Shown in pieces: positions 27,373 to 37,096 of a stretch of DNA of 45,976 nucleotides. The DNA is from Candidatus Zhuqueibacterota bacterium. GTDB taxonomy: Bacteria > Electryoneota > RPQS01. Both the position numbers and the translations under genes were made by a program. How positions within the stretch are numbered: the stretch's first letter is position 1; each line of letters begins with the position of its first letter. Location: assembly GCA_003818605.1 (NCBI GenBank), contig RPQS01000027.1, positions 1-45,976 of the forward strand. The letters run 5' to 3'. The notes under the pieces are model-generated. The model saw only the letters and a list, made by a program, of their open reading frames with translations. It ran no database searches and was not told where the DNA came from.

Positions 27373-29247
27373 ATGTCGCGAATCATCGTCGGCACCGCGG
27401 GTCATATAGATCACGGTAAATCCGCTCTGGTTAGAGCACTCACGGGCGTGGATCCGGATCGCCTTCCGGAGGAAAAAAAACGCGGCATTACCATTGATCT
27501 TGGCTACGCGTTCCTCGATGAGGTGGCGGCGATAATTGATGTTCCGGGACATGAACGCCTGATCCGGAACATGGTGGCGGGGGCGTCCACGATTGACTTT
27601 GCCGTGCTCGTAGTGGCTGCCGATGATGGAATCATGCCGCAAACCACGGAACATTTGCATATTCTGCGCTTGCTTGGCGTGCGTTGCGGCGTGGTGGTTA
27701 TGACCAAATGCGATACGGTGGATTCGGATTGGTCGAACCTCGTTCAGGATCAAATCCATGAGGCCGTAGCAGGAACTTTCCTGATGGACGCTCCGGTGTT
27801 CCGGGTGGATTCGATATCCGGAAAGGGTATTCCCGAATTTCGGGAATGGTTGATTCACGAATTGACTTCACTTCCTCCGCGCGATGATCGCGGAGTATTT
27901 CGTCTTCCGGTGGATCGTGTTTTTGTCTTGAAAGGCCGCGGCACGGTAATTACCGGAACGGTTCTCTCGGGAAACGTGCAGAAAGATACCCGCCTCGCAG
28001 TCTTGCCGGGCGGGTTTGATGTTCGTGTGAAAAAAGTGGAATCGCACGGCTGCGAAGTCAGCGCCGTCTCGCCGGGTCAGCGTACCGCTCTCAATCTGGT
28101 GGGGGATACGGAGCGTCTGGAACGCGGCTGCACATTGACTGTTCCCGGAGCTCTCCAAGAGACCACGCGTCTTAAAATCGTTTTGGAACTGCTTCCGTCG
28201 GTTGCGCCGTTAAAAGAACGTCAGCGCGTCCGTTTTCTGATCGGTACGCAGGAAGTAATCGGACGCGTGCAGATTCTGGAAGCGTCGGCGCGTGTGTGTT
28301 ATGCGGTTCTTTTTCTCGAGTCAGCGGTTGTGGCCGTGTGGGGGGATCGTTTCGTACTGCGTCGCTACTCGCCGCTGGAAACGTTGGGTGGAGGTATGGT
28401 TCTCGAGCCTTTTTCCTCTTCGATAACGGTAAAAAATAAGCTGAACGAGATCGGCTTCGCCAAAGAACTCCATACCAGCACCGTGCCGGAAGCCGTCCAC
28501 GTGTTTTTAAAGTGGCGCGGAGCCAGTGGTTTGTCCGTAGATTCGCTCGCTGTATCTTTCGGCATGTCGCCTGCTATGCTTCATCAAAGCTGGACGGGCG
28601 AAGGCTTGCCGGAGGTACAGACCATTGGCGGTTATGTGCTTCCGTCCAGCCGTTTGCGGATTTTGCAGGAGATACTGATCTCGCATGTGGCCGGATTGCA
28701 TGAAAAAAATCCGGATAGTCCGGGCTTCAGCCGTACGGATGTAATGCCTTCCGGTTTCAGCGGTGTCCCTGATATTGTTCTCGATCATCTCGTGCAGACA
28801 TTAATTACGGCCGGCACTTTGCAAAAGGACGGCGCTGTATTCCGCGATCCTCGGAAGCAAATCGTGATTGCTCCGCTGCAGCAGGATATCAATCGTGCCG
28901 TCCTTTCCCTCGTTAAAGACGGCAAATTCACGCCTCCGTCCGCTTCAGTGATTGCGGAGACGCTGCACTATCCGTCTTCCGACGTTGAACGTACGCTGGT
29001 CTTGTTGGATAAATTAGGTCAGGTGCGGCGGTTGAGTCTGGATCTTTTCTTTGAATCGGATATTTTTAACTCCGCAATAGCGGCAATTCGTGAGCATTTT
29101 CTCCATGCGCAGCAGCTCACGGTTTCGGATGCCGTCCGGATTCTTGCTTCGTCGCGGAAATACGTTGTGCCGTTCCTCGAACATCTCGATTCTCTTGGAA
29201 TCACGGCGCGCGACGGTTCGGTTCGCGTTAAGGGACGGAAATATTAG
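27373..29247 (+). CDS. selB: Selenocysteine-specific translation elongation factor
   Basis: SelB delivers Sec-tRNA(Sec) to UGA codons marked by a SECIS hairpin. The 624-residue product begins [20 protein letters not shown], the SelB-type G1 motif. It also has [16 protein letters not shown] (G3) and TKCD (G4), then EF-Tu-like domains II and III. The C-terminal half is made of winged-helix repeats (about residues 380-620) that bind SECIS RNA. The size is normal and the gene intact. It works with selA and the tRNA-Sec gene in this window. Confidence 0.96.
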   Translation: MSRIIVGTAGHIDHGKSALVRALTGVDPDRLPEEKKRGITIDLGYAFLDEVAAIIDVPGHERLIRNMVAGASTIDFAVLVVAADDGIMPQTTEHLHILRLLGVRCGVVVMTKCDTVDSDWSNLVQDQIHEAVAGTFLMDAPVFRVDSISGKGIPEFREWLIHELTSLPPRDDRGVFRLPVDRVFVLKGRGTVITGTVLSGNVQKDTRLAVLPGGFDVRVKKVESHGCEVSAVSPGQRTALNLVGDTERLERGCTLTVPGALQETTRLKIVLELLPSVAPLKERQRVRFLIGTQEVIGRVQILEASARVCYAVLFLESAVVAVWGDRFVLRRYSPLETLGGGMVLEPFSSSITVKNKLNEIGFAKELHTSTVPEAVHVFLKWRGASGLSVDSLAVSFGMSPAMLHQSWTGEGLPEVQTIGGYVLPSSRLRILQEILISHVAGLHEKNPDSPGFSRTDVMPSGFSGVPDIVLDHLVQTLITAGTLQKDGAVFRDPRKQIVIAPLQQDINRAVLSLVKDGKFTPPSASVIAETLHYPSSDVERTLVLLDKLGQVRRLSLDLFFESDIFNSAIAAIREHFLHAQQLTVSDAVRILASSRKYVVPFLEHLDSLGITARDGSVRVKGRKY

Positions 29248-29275
29248 TTGATGCGGCGAAGGAAGTGCGTGCACC

Positions 29276-30502
29276 ATGACCGATTCCGGCAAATTATTTC
29301 CGTGCAAAGAATCTTGGAATGTGGATGGCGCTCAGCCGCACGTGACCCCATGGTCGCCTTTTATAATAACTGTTTTCGTGATCGGCTTCGGATTGCGTCT
29401 CTTTTTTCTTTTTTCTGTTCCGGTGGGCGGGCCGAGTCTGCCCGGGCGTCTTTCGGCTTACAATGACGAAGCGGCTCACGCGAATTATGTTCTGCATATT
29501 TTAAAGACCGGACGGCTGCCCGCGCATGTTGAATCCATTCAGGAGCAAAATGCGCTCGCGCGGGCGCAATTCGAAAACTATCAGCCGCCGCTTTTTTATT
29601 GGGGAGTGGCCGCCCTATGCGGAATGTTGGGTTGTCATTCGGTGGATGCGGTTACGTTTGCCGGACGCGCCGTGTGTATTCTCATTTGGATCGGCCTCGG
29701 CTTCGTCATGTTTCGGATCGCGCGTCTGCTTGCGCTGAATCAATCCGCGTTCATGGCTATTGCCGCTGTTTGGGCGTTGAATGGAACATTCGTCCGATAT
29801 ACGGTCACATTATCCAACGATGCGCTCTTTTGGCTATGGGTAGGATGTGCGGTCTGGATTGCGATAGCGGCGCGTACTACGCTAAATTCTCGACGTTGCT
29901 TGCTGCTATTGGGTCTGGTCTCGATCGTTGGTCTGTATACAAAGCTGACTTTTCTGCTTCTTCTGCCGCTCGCGCTGTTTGTATATGACCGGCGAAACAA
30001 AGGAAAGTCTGTCGCGGGTTTGGCGATCATCTATGGTATGATTTTTCTTGCCACGCTCCCGGTTTGGCTCAGAAATATTCATGAATTCGGCGGCTGGCTT
30101 CCTCTCGCGGCAGGCTTCGGATCCCCCGTATGGCAAGTCCCCGCACTCGATTTTCTGTCCTTTGCGATGCGTTCATTCGTATTTCCATGGAGTGAATTCT
30201 GGCAGGGATTTATCGGTCTGCTTTTCTTTTTACCGGCATGGGTGTTCTTGGCTTGGTCATTTTCTGTAGAGTGGAAAAAGCATCGCTTCGAACGTCAACC
30301 CGTTTTCGCGGTGGTGCTGGGCTTGTCCTTGCTGGGATTTCTCTGGCTCAATCTGCGATACCATCAGGCTGAGGCGCGATATCTCTTTGCCGCATGGCCT
30401 GCGCTGTGTGTCGGGTTCTGCCGCCTGCCTTCGTTGGGATGCCGCTGGATATTTGCGGCGGCAATGCTTCTGCCGTATGGACTGCTTTTTCTTCCAAGGT
30501 GA
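29276..30502 (+). CDS. GT-C fold membrane glycosyltransferase (ArnT/PMT-like)
   Basis: The 408-residue protein has about ten hydrophobic segments. An early periplasmic loop contains the acidic motif NDEAAHANYV after the first membrane helix, as in GT39/PMT-like GT-C transferases that use polyprenyl-phosphate sugars. The stretch FENYQPPLFYWGVAALCG is also typical. The first 25 residues are cytoplasmic and unlike the rest; ATG 29276 is preceded by GGAAG at reasonable distance. It begins a glycan cluster that continues with a flippase and two soluble-type glycosyltransferases. Donor and acceptor are unknown. Confidence 0.8.
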   Translation: MTDSGKLFPCKESWNVDGAQPHVTPWSPFIITVFVIGFGLRLFFLFSVPVGGPSLPGRLSAYNDEAAHANYVLHILKTGRLPAHVESIQEQNALARAQFENYQPPLFYWGVAALCGMLGCHSVDAVTFAGRAVCILIWIGLGFVMFRIARLLALNQSAFMAIAAVWALNGTFVRYTVTLSNDALFWLWVGCAVWIAIAARTTLNSRRCLLLLGLVSIVGLYTKLTFLLLLPLALFVYDRRNKGKSVAGLAIIYGMIFLATLPVWLRNIHEFGGWLPLAAGFGSPVWQVPALDFLSFAMRSFVFPWSEFWQGFIGLLFFLPAWVFLAWSFSVEWKKHRFERQPVFAVVLGLSLLGFLWLNLRYHQAEARYLFAAWPALCVGFCRLPSLGCRWIFAAAMLLPYGLLFLPR

Positions 30503-30511
30503 TGATGCATA

Positions 30512-31978
30512 GTGCTTGAACAGCTGAAAAACCTTACTCGCGACTCGATCATTTATGGAGTCGGGCATATTACAACCCGGCTCCTCACGTTTCTTTTATT
30601 GCCGTACTATAGCTACACGCTGCTGCCTGCCGAGTACGGTGAATTGACTCTCTATTTCCTTTTCATCGGCGTTGCGCAGGCGTTTTATTTTTACGGTTTG
30701 GATATCGCCTACCTTCGCTATTTTACTCTGTCCAAAGAACCGGAAGCGCGCCGCGGCGTCACCGGTACGGCCGTAATCACGGCGTTGGTCAGCACGACCG
30801 CGCTGTCCCTGCTCATCATCCTGTGTGCCAAGCCCATCGGACGGCTCGTGGTGAGTAATCCGACGCAGCCGGATTTAACATCGCTGATGATTGTTCTATG
30901 CTCCGGTATTCTTTTCTTCGACACGTTGTCCACGTTTCCGTTTCTGCTTCTTCGCGGCACGCTCAAGCCTCTCCATTTTACGTCCGTAAAAATGCTGAAC
31001 GTGGCCGTGAATATCGGACTGAATATCTGGTTTGTCGGATCGCTTGATTTGTCCGTGTTGGGTGTTCTCTGGGCCAATTTGATCGCCAGCGCCGTCACGC
31101 TTATAGTGCTCTTGCCGGTAATCCTTCGGCAAACTGCGTTTCGTTTTGATCGCAGTCTTGCCCGTGAAATGATCCGTTTCGGATTGCCGAATGTTCCGAC
31201 TTACTTGTTCGTCATGATTATCGAGCTTGCAGATCGTAAAGTGCTGGAAATTTATCGCGGTTTGGAGGAGTCCGGTCTTTACAGTGCCGGATATAAACTC
31301 GGCATGTTCATGGCAGTGGTGACAGGGGCCTTTCGTTTTGCTTGGCAGCCGTTCTTCCTTTCCCATGCTGCGGACAAGGATGCGCCGAAGCTTTTTGCGC
31401 GCGTTATGACATACTATCTGCTGGTTACGGCAAGTCTGTTTATTGCGCTGTCGTTCTTTGTTGAACCGCTGATTCATTTCCGTTGGCCCGGCATCGGCTA
31501 CATCATTGAACCCCGCTATTGGGCGGGGCTTGCCGTTTTTCCGATTATTCTGTTGGCGCACGTTTTCGACGGCGTTTATGCCAATTTGATGGTAGGTGTT
31601 TATCTGAAAAAACTCACGTCCAAGCTTCCTCTGGTCACCGGCGTCGCTGCGGCGTTTACCGTAGCGTTGAATATTGTCCTCATTCCCGAATACGGCATGA
31701 TGGCTGCGGCGTGGATCACGTTGTTTGCATTTGTGCTGGAAGTCATTCTTCTCTGGTTTGCGATCCGAAAATATTATCATGTTCCGTATGAGTGGATTCG
31801 CATCGTGAAATTGTTTTTAGCCACGGCCTTAATTGCCGGTTTGGGTCTTTTCTTTCGATTCGATGCACTCTGGTTCCGCTGGATTCTGCTCTTGTTTTTC
31901 CCCGTCCTGCTGATCGTGTTCGGTTTCTTTAATGAGCGTGAACGCTTTTATTTGCGTAAAATGATTCTGCGAAAATGA
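30512..31978 (+). CDS. Wzx-type polysaccharide flippase (MOP superfamily)
   Basis: The 488-residue product has about 12-14 hydrophobic segments and begins LKNLTRDSIIYGVGHITTRLLTF. PYYSYTLLPAEYGELTLY follows, the typical N-terminus of oligosaccharide-lipid flippases of the MOP/MATE group. Such proteins move undecaprenyl-linked glycans across the inner membrane. It starts at GTG 30512 and its TGA overlaps the next ATG (ATGA at 31975-31978), so translation of the following glycosyltransferase is coupled. Confidence 0.9.
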   Translation: MLEQLKNLTRDSIIYGVGHITTRLLTFLLLPYYSYTLLPAEYGELTLYFLFIGVAQAFYFYGLDIAYLRYFTLSKEPEARRGVTGTAVITALVSTTALSLLIILCAKPIGRLVVSNPTQPDLTSLMIVLCSGILFFDTLSTFPFLLLRGTLKPLHFTSVKMLNVAVNIGLNIWFVGSLDLSVLGVLWANLIASAVTLIVLLPVILRQTAFRFDRSLAREMIRFGLPNVPTYLFVMIIELADRKVLEIYRGLEESGLYSAGYKLGMFMAVVTGAFRFAWQPFFLSHAADKDAPKLFARVMTYYLLVTASLFIALSFFVEPLIHFRWPGIGYIIEPRYWAGLAVFPIILLAHVFDGVYANLMVGVYLKKLTSKLPLVTGVAAAFTVALNIVLIPEYGMMAAAWITLFAFVLEVILLWFAIRKYYHVPYEWIRIVKLFLATALIAGLGLFFRFDALWFRWILLLFFPVLLIVFGFFNERERFYLRKMILRK

Positions 31979-33057
31979 AGATTCTGTATATTTCTCCGGA
32001 GCATGTTTCCGGCACATTATCACTGTTTAAAGCAGGTCATGAACGCCGCGGCGATGTGTGTCGGTACGTCACGTTTTGGCACAGTCGCTGGGATTTCCCG
32101 GATGATATTTGCCTGAATCTTCCTATGATGCCCGATAAATCGTGGGTTGTTGAAATCCGCAAGTTATTTCATTCGCTGCGGCCCCGAAATACGTCAGCGG
32201 AGCGAAACGGAGTTCGTTGCTGGAATCCCGGATGGATCGAGCGCGGCTTGTTTCGGATCCGTGATGCGTGTCTTCGCAGCCGAATCGAAAGTGCCATATA
32301 TACTCACCGGCTCGATCAATTCGATATCATTCATCTGGATGGCGGATTGGATTTCTCCCGCGATGCGCGATTTGTTCGAAAGCAAGCCGGAGCGGGGAAG
32401 AAGATCGCCTGTTTCTATCATGGCTCCGATTTGCGTGAACGAGGCGTAATTCCTCCGGTGGATGATGCAGTCGGACTTCGGCTTACCAGCGAGTGGGATC
32501 TCCTCGAGATGGATTCGCGCCTGCGCTATCTGTATCTGCCGTTCGACGAGTCAGCCTATGCAGAGCGATCATACCGTTTCCATTCGCCGCTTCGAATCGG
32601 GCATGCGTCTCGCAATCGTTTTAAAGGTACGGCGTTTGTCGAAGCTGCCGTGCGAAGAATCGCGCGAGACATTCCAGTTGAACTGGTTCTGATCCGCGAT
32701 ATGCCGCACGATCAGGCGCTTCGTCTGAAGCAGGAATGTGATATCTTTGTGGATCAGCTCACGAATGAAGGCGGCTGGGGTTACGGAATGAGTTCGGTGG
32801 AGGCGTTGGCTATGGGGATGCCCGTTGTCACGAATATCCCGAAGAAAATGCTCGAGAGAATCGGACCGCATCCCTTTGTGCAGGCGGATACCGCTGACGT
32901 TGCGGACGTGCTTATATCGTTGATTCGCGATGAGAATCACTGCCGGGTGCTTGCCGCCGCCGGGCAAAAATGGGTCCGCGAGCGTCATGATGTGAATGCC
33001 GTCATGGATTGCCTTTACCGTTACTATCGCGAGGTCGGATGGCTCCCCACCAACTAA
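31975..33057 (+). CDS. GT-B glycosyltransferase (GT4/GT1-like)
   Basis: This 360-residue soluble protein has an N-terminal MKILYISPEHVSGTLSLFKAG and the C-terminal GT-B donor-site region YGMSSVEALAMGMPVVTN, where the glutamate would contact the nucleotide sugar. A mid-region segment reads RIGHASRNRFKGTAFVEAAV, as in GT4 transferases. It probably adds a sugar to a lipid-linked intermediate before flipping. The 3' end overlaps the next glycosyltransferase by 19 nt. Confidence 0.82.
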   Translation: MKILYISPEHVSGTLSLFKAGHERRGDVCRYVTFWHSRWDFPDDICLNLPMMPDKSWVVEIRKLFHSLRPRNTSAERNGVRCWNPGWIERGLFRIRDACLRSRIESAIYTHRLDQFDIIHLDGGLDFSRDARFVRKQAGAGKKIACFYHGSDLRERGVIPPVDDAVGLRLTSEWDLLEMDSRLRYLYLPFDESAYAERSYRFHSPLRIGHASRNRFKGTAFVEAAVRRIARDIPVELVLIRDMPHDQALRLKQECDIFVDQLTNEGGWGYGMSSVEALAMGMPVVTNIPKKMLERIGPHPFVQADTADVADVLISLIRDENHCRVLAAAGQKWVRERHDVNAVMDCLYRYYREVGWLPTN

Positions 33058-33992
33058 CCCTCAGCGTAGTGGTCATTTCCTGGAACCAGTGCCGGTTTCT
33101 TCAAAGGCTTGTCGAGCAGTTGATCGCGCAGGAATTCGATAAAAATCGCTTTGATATTATCGTGGTGGACGATGGTTCCACGGACGGCTCTCGAGAATGG
33201 CTCGGTTCCTGCGACCCGTCACGGGTTCGCTCGATTCTCGGCAAAGAAGATCGCGGCAGAGCCGCATCCCGCAATGCGGGCATCCTTGCCTCAAACCGGG
33301 ATGTCATCGTGATGATTGACGGCGATCACACGATCAATCCCGATTTTCTTTTCATCCACGCCGAACGCCATGAACGGGAGCGTTGCGTGATCGTCGGAAA
33401 ATCCGATTTCGTGGATCATCCCGATTATCGTGCGCTGAATCACTATTTGAACAATGGCGGCGCCGTAAAACTGCCGCGGAACGCGAAGCTGCCCGGACGC
33501 TACTTCTTAACCCGTAATTGTTCCGTTCCTCGCGATTTGCTTCTTTCTATCGGTTTGTTCGATGAGAGTTTTCGCCGCTGGGGCGGGGAGGACCTTGACC
33601 TCGGAGTGCGTCTCGAAAAATCCGGCGTTCCGATTTACGGTGAACCTCGTGCGCTCGCCGTTCATCATCATCTTCGTCCGCTGGATGCCCTGTTGGAGCA
33701 GTTATACGATTTTGGTGTGGATGCGGTCCCTCTGTTGCTGTCGAAGCATCCGCAATTGTATTCGGAAATGAAACTCGATCGTATCGTTGCCCGCCCCGGC
33801 GAAAGAGTGTTATGCGGCCGCAGCGGAATATTTTACATTTATCGCTGTTTGCTATGCGCCGCGATCTATCATTCCATTCGCGGATTGGCCCTGCTGTTTC
33901 GGCGGCGTCGTTTGCCGCGCATTCTATTCGATTACCTTCATTTCCGCCAATACGCGCTCGGTTACCTGAGTGCGCTAAGACGATCAGGATGA
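33039..33992 (+). CDS. Family 2 glycosyltransferase (GT-A)
   Basis: The 317-residue product has the GT2 core: LSVVVISWNQCRFL, IIVVDDGSTDGS, and the acidic nucleotide-sugar motif VIVMIDGDHTINP in the DxD position. RWGGEDLDLGVRLEKSG follows, with the GGED acceptor-site motif of galactosyltransferase-like members. ATG 33039 (MAPHQLTLS) is chosen over an upstream start at 33009 inside the previous gene. A hydrophobic C-terminal stretch (about residues 265-290) may attach it to the membrane. Confidence 0.88.
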   Translation: MAPHQLTLSVVVISWNQCRFLQRLVEQLIAQEFDKNRFDIIVVDDGSTDGSREWLGSCDPSRVRSILGKEDRGRAASRNAGILASNRDVIVMIDGDHTINPDFLFIHAERHERERCVIVGKSDFVDHPDYRALNHYLNNGGAVKLPRNAKLPGRYFLTRNCSVPRDLLLSIGLFDESFRRWGGEDLDLGVRLEKSGVPIYGEPRALAVHHHLRPLDALLEQLYDFGVDAVPLLLSKHPQLYSEMKLDRIVARPGERVLCGRSGIFYIYRCLLCAAIYHSIRGLALLFRRRRLPRILFDYLHFRQYALGYLSALRRSG

Positions 33993-33996
33993 AAAG

Positions 33997-34863
33997 ATGA
34001 CCAAACTGATTGACGGCCGCGATATAGCGAAGCGGATCCACTCCGAAGTGCAGTCCGAAATCCAAAACCTGCGTGAAAGCAAGGGCATATCGCCCGGTTT
34101 GACCGTCGTCTTGGTGGGGGATGATCTCGCCTCGCAAAAATATGTCTCTTCCAAAGCGAAAGTCAGCGCTAAATTGGGCATGTCCTCCGCCATCGAGACT
34201 CCTCCCGCTGATATTTCCGAAGCGCAGCTTTTGAAGATCCTTGATCGTCTGAATGCCGATCCGAACGTGCATGGAATTCTGGTTCAACTTCCCCTCCCGA
34301 TGCACATCAATCCTCAGCATATTATCGAACGCATTGATCCCCGTAAAGACGTAGACGGCTTGCATCCCATGAATGTTGGTCTGCTCTGTATGGGGAATCC
34401 CCGCTTTATTCCCTGCACTCCGTTCGGTATTTGCGAACTCATGGCTCGTTCCGGGCTTTCGATTGCGGGAAAGGAAGTGGTCATTTTGGGGCGATCCAAT
34501 CTGGTCGGTCGTCCGCTTTCGATTCTTTTCTCGTCCAAGAGCCGATATGGCAACGCTACGGTCACGCTTTGTCATTCGCAAAGCGGTGATCTGAAATCCG
34601 TTTGTCGGCGCGCGGATGTTCTTGTTGCGGCGATCGGAAAACGTAAATTCGTTACAGTGGATATGGTCAAGCCGGGCGCTGTAGTCATTGATGTCGGAAC
34701 CAATCCGCCCGAACGGGAAGGTGGTCCGATCTGCGGCGACGTGGATTTCGAAAACGTGTCGCCGGTCGTATCCATGATTACGCCGGTGCCCGGTGGCGTA
34801 GGTCCTATGACCATTGCCATGCTCATGAAGAACACGTTGCTTGCGGCGCGCCTCCAATGTTGA
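33997..34863 (+). CDS. folD: Methylenetetrahydrofolate dehydrogenase/cyclohydrolase
   Basis: FolD interconverts methylene- and formyl-tetrahydrofolate, feeding purine and formyl-methionine synthesis. The 288-residue product has the active-site lysine motif ASQKYVSSKAK, VQLPLPMHINPQHI, DVDGLHPMNVG and the cofactor-site GRSNLVGRPLS. It ends TPVPGGVGPMTIAMLM-NT. It starts 4 nt after the glycosyltransferase, so it shares the operon although its role is unrelated. Confidence 0.97.
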   Translation: MTKLIDGRDIAKRIHSEVQSEIQNLRESKGISPGLTVVLVGDDLASQKYVSSKAKVSAKLGMSSAIETPPADISEAQLLKILDRLNADPNVHGILVQLPLPMHINPQHIIERIDPRKDVDGLHPMNVGLLCMGNPRFIPCTPFGICELMARSGLSIAGKEVVILGRSNLVGRPLSILFSSKSRYGNATVTLCHSQSGDLKSVCRRADVLVAAIGKRKFVTVDMVKPGAVVIDVGTNPPEREGGPICGDVDFENVSPVVSMITPVPGGVGPMTIAMLMKNTLLAARLQC

Positions 34864-34885
34864 GTCCGGTGCATCGTCTTTTCCT

Positions 34886-37096
34886 ATGACATCCGTGCGG
34901 ACATTTTCCATTCGCGATTTGCTGGATTCAGCCGATCCGTACGCCGCCTCTTCACAATGGGATTTCGATGCGCACCGTCGCGCGGCTTCGCAGATGATGC
35001 GCAAATATAAAACATATCAATCTGAAATTCCGCTTCAGGCTTCACTGCGGATTAACGGGGAAGAGATTATAATTCACGGTCGTCTGGACGGCATTCATCG
35101 CGCGCGAAATCAAATTGTAATTTATGAGATCAAGCCCGTATCCGGCAATCCGGCGCAGTGGCGGAATCATCCGGCTATAATCTCTGCGCGGCGGCAGTTG
35201 ATGCTATACGCGGATCTGGCGAGACAAGCTCAATCGTGTTCTTTGCGCAATTCGGAAATCGGCGGCGCCCGGCTTATTCTGGTCGGTGAACGGGGACGCA
35301 GCGCTATCGAGGAAGTTGATGTCTCGCGTTCGCAAGGGCTGCTCGCCGCGCGCGTTGCGTCATATCTGTCTTTATTGTGCGCGCGGCAGAGACGGTGTTT
35401 TCCATATGATGCCATCCTCGGGTTTATTCATGCGGATGCGGATCAGGATCGTCCGTTGCAGGCTGCTGCGTGGCGCGAGCTCGGCAATTCCGAAGATGAC
35501 AGGCTGCTGCTTTCCATGCCGCCCGGCAGCGGAAAAACTCGCGTCGCAGTCCGCTGGGCTTTGTGCAGCGCGGGTCGAAAGCAACTTCCTGTTGTTTGGC
35601 TAACCACGAAAGTGCGCGGACGCGACGAAGTGCTTCTTGAATTGGATCGCTATCGGAATGCCGGAATTCCGTTGCGCATTCTTTGGAAAACGTCTCGAGA
35701 GCGCCGCTGCGAATGTGCCCGCCCCCATCCCGATTGCCCGATGAGTCGCGAAACACAGGACCGGTTGTTCTGGCACGGATGCGCTGAATTAACGGAGCGT
35801 GATTCCTGGACGGATTCGGATATACACGAGTATGCGCAAGCGCATCGGCTCTGCTCGCATGAGCTGCATCGTTGTCTGGAATCTCTCGCGGATGTAATGA
35901 TCGCCGACCTGAATTACATCATTGATCCTTCATCCATCAAAGCGCGACGGGCAATTCTCGTTCTGGATGAAGCTCAAAACGTTTCGCTGCGCGTTCGCGA
36001 ACGGCTGCAAGTGGCAATCACCCGCGACAATGTGAATGACGCATGGCGAAGGCTTCCCCCTTCTGTCCGCCGGAATTTCTCGCTGCGTAACGACCAAGAG
36101 TCCGGTGAATGCATGAATCACGGCCAATTAACCGGGAAATATCAGGACTTCTGCGAAGCGCTTCGCTTGTACGGCGTTTTCACCCCCGAATTCTCTTTGT
36201 TGGACCGGATCCTCAGACACGGACAGGAGTTTCCCGGGAATTTGGCCGTGGCATGGTGCCGCTCGGATCCGCAGCCCGCGCTGGTAGCGTCCCTCTTGCA
36301 AACGGATCCTTATCTCGCGACGATGCTTCGACCTTTTACGGCTTGGCTTGCCTTAAGTGGTTCGCTCCCCGCCGATATCGGCGTTCGACATATTCTTTTT
36401 CCGCCGGCGCGGACTTGTGCGTGTGTGGATGTTCCGACAAGCGTTGTTCCTCCCGTCTGCATTGTGCCGTTGCTGGATTTCAAGCATCCGCTCTTGAAAA
36501 GTGATCACAACACAGCGGTAAAAAGTCTGCTGCAAATCCGTAAAAAGATGTCGCCGACTGTAATCGTTTTCGGACAAAATCGCGCTTCCAATGAAGTGTT
36601 GTCCGCCATGCTCCAGGCGCGTGGTTTTACGGTGATGCTCGATGAAGACGTTGATGAAGATTGGTCGCGTGCCGCGTTTATCCGCCCGGATTTCTTGTTT
36701 GTGGCTCCCGGCGGCTCTCTTGCCGAGGCGGTTAATCCGCCCGCGGCTTTATTGACCGGTGCGGTGGTTCTGTCTCCCGGCTTTCATCCGCGCGATGTCT
36801 TCGATGAGTTGCGTCGCGCGTATCGCGTGCAGAATGCGGATGAATACTGCGAAGATGAAAACGATTGCCGCGCGAGTTTCGCTCATGCCGTATCGCGTAT
36901 TATTCAAGCGGTCGGCCGGGTACAAAGAAATCCGGAGGATGCGAAACCGGTGTTTCTTTTGAATAAGGATTTTGCGGATAAGCATTATATGAATGCATGG
37001 CCGGCCCATTGGTATAAAAATAATCCGCAGGAAATGCTGTGCGTTGACATAAACGAAGCTCTGCAAAAGGTCGCAGGTTATGCGCGCGCGAACTGA
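34886..37096 (+). CDS. XPD/DinG-like Fe-S helicase with N-terminal PD-(D/E)XK nuclease-like domain
   Basis: The 736-residue protein joins two modules. Residues about 30-190 carry GRLDGIHRARNQIVIYEIK, where Asp near 67 and the E-x-K near 81 match the Cas4/RecB-type PD-(D/E)XK metal site. From about 200 on is a superfamily 2 helicase with Walker A MPPGSGKT (211), a cysteine cluster CECARPHPDC (275-284) with later cysteines suited to an XPD-type 4Fe-4S cluster, a DEAQ box (about 361), and motif VI QAVGRVQRN (about 674). ATG 34886 lies 22 nt after folD. It probably unwinds and trims DNA in repair. A Cas4-like nuclease fused to an XPD helicase is unusual; activity is inferred. Confidence 0.78.
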   Translation: MTSVRTFSIRDLLDSADPYAASSQWDFDAHRRAASQMMRKYKTYQSEIPLQASLRINGEEIIIHGRLDGIHRARNQIVIYEIKPVSGNPAQWRNHPAIISARRQLMLYADLARQAQSCSLRNSEIGGARLILVGERGRSAIEEVDVSRSQGLLAARVASYLSLLCARQRRCFPYDAILGFIHADADQDRPLQAAAWRELGNSEDDRLLLSMPPGSGKTRVAVRWALCSAGRKQLPVVWLTTKVRGRDEVLLELDRYRNAGIPLRILWKTSRERRCECARPHPDCPMSRETQDRLFWHGCAELTERDSWTDSDIHEYAQAHRLCSHELHRCLESLADVMIADLNYIIDPSSIKARRAILVLDEAQNVSLRVRERLQVAITRDNVNDAWRRLPPSVRRNFSLRNDQESGECMNHGQLTGKYQDFCEALRLYGVFTPEFSLLDRILRHGQEFPGNLAVAWCRSDPQPALVASLLQTDPYLATMLRPFTAWLALSGSLPADIGVRHILFPPARTCACVDVPTSVVPPVCIVPLLDFKHPLLKSDHNTAVKSLLQIRKKMSPTVIVFGQNRASNEVLSAMLQARGFTVMLDEDVDEDWSRAAFIRPDFLFVAPGGSLAEAVNPPAALLTGAVVLSPGFHPRDVFDELRRAYRVQNADEYCEDENDCRASFAHAVSRIIQAVGRVQRNPEDAKPVFLLNKDFADKHYMNAWPAHWYKNNPQEMLCVDINEALQKVAGYARAN

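Noticed and set aside
33547-35004. 485-codon minus-strand ORF
   Set aside because: It is antisense to the GT2 gene, folD and the helicase start; its low-complexity R/H/N-rich translation is typical of a shadow frame.
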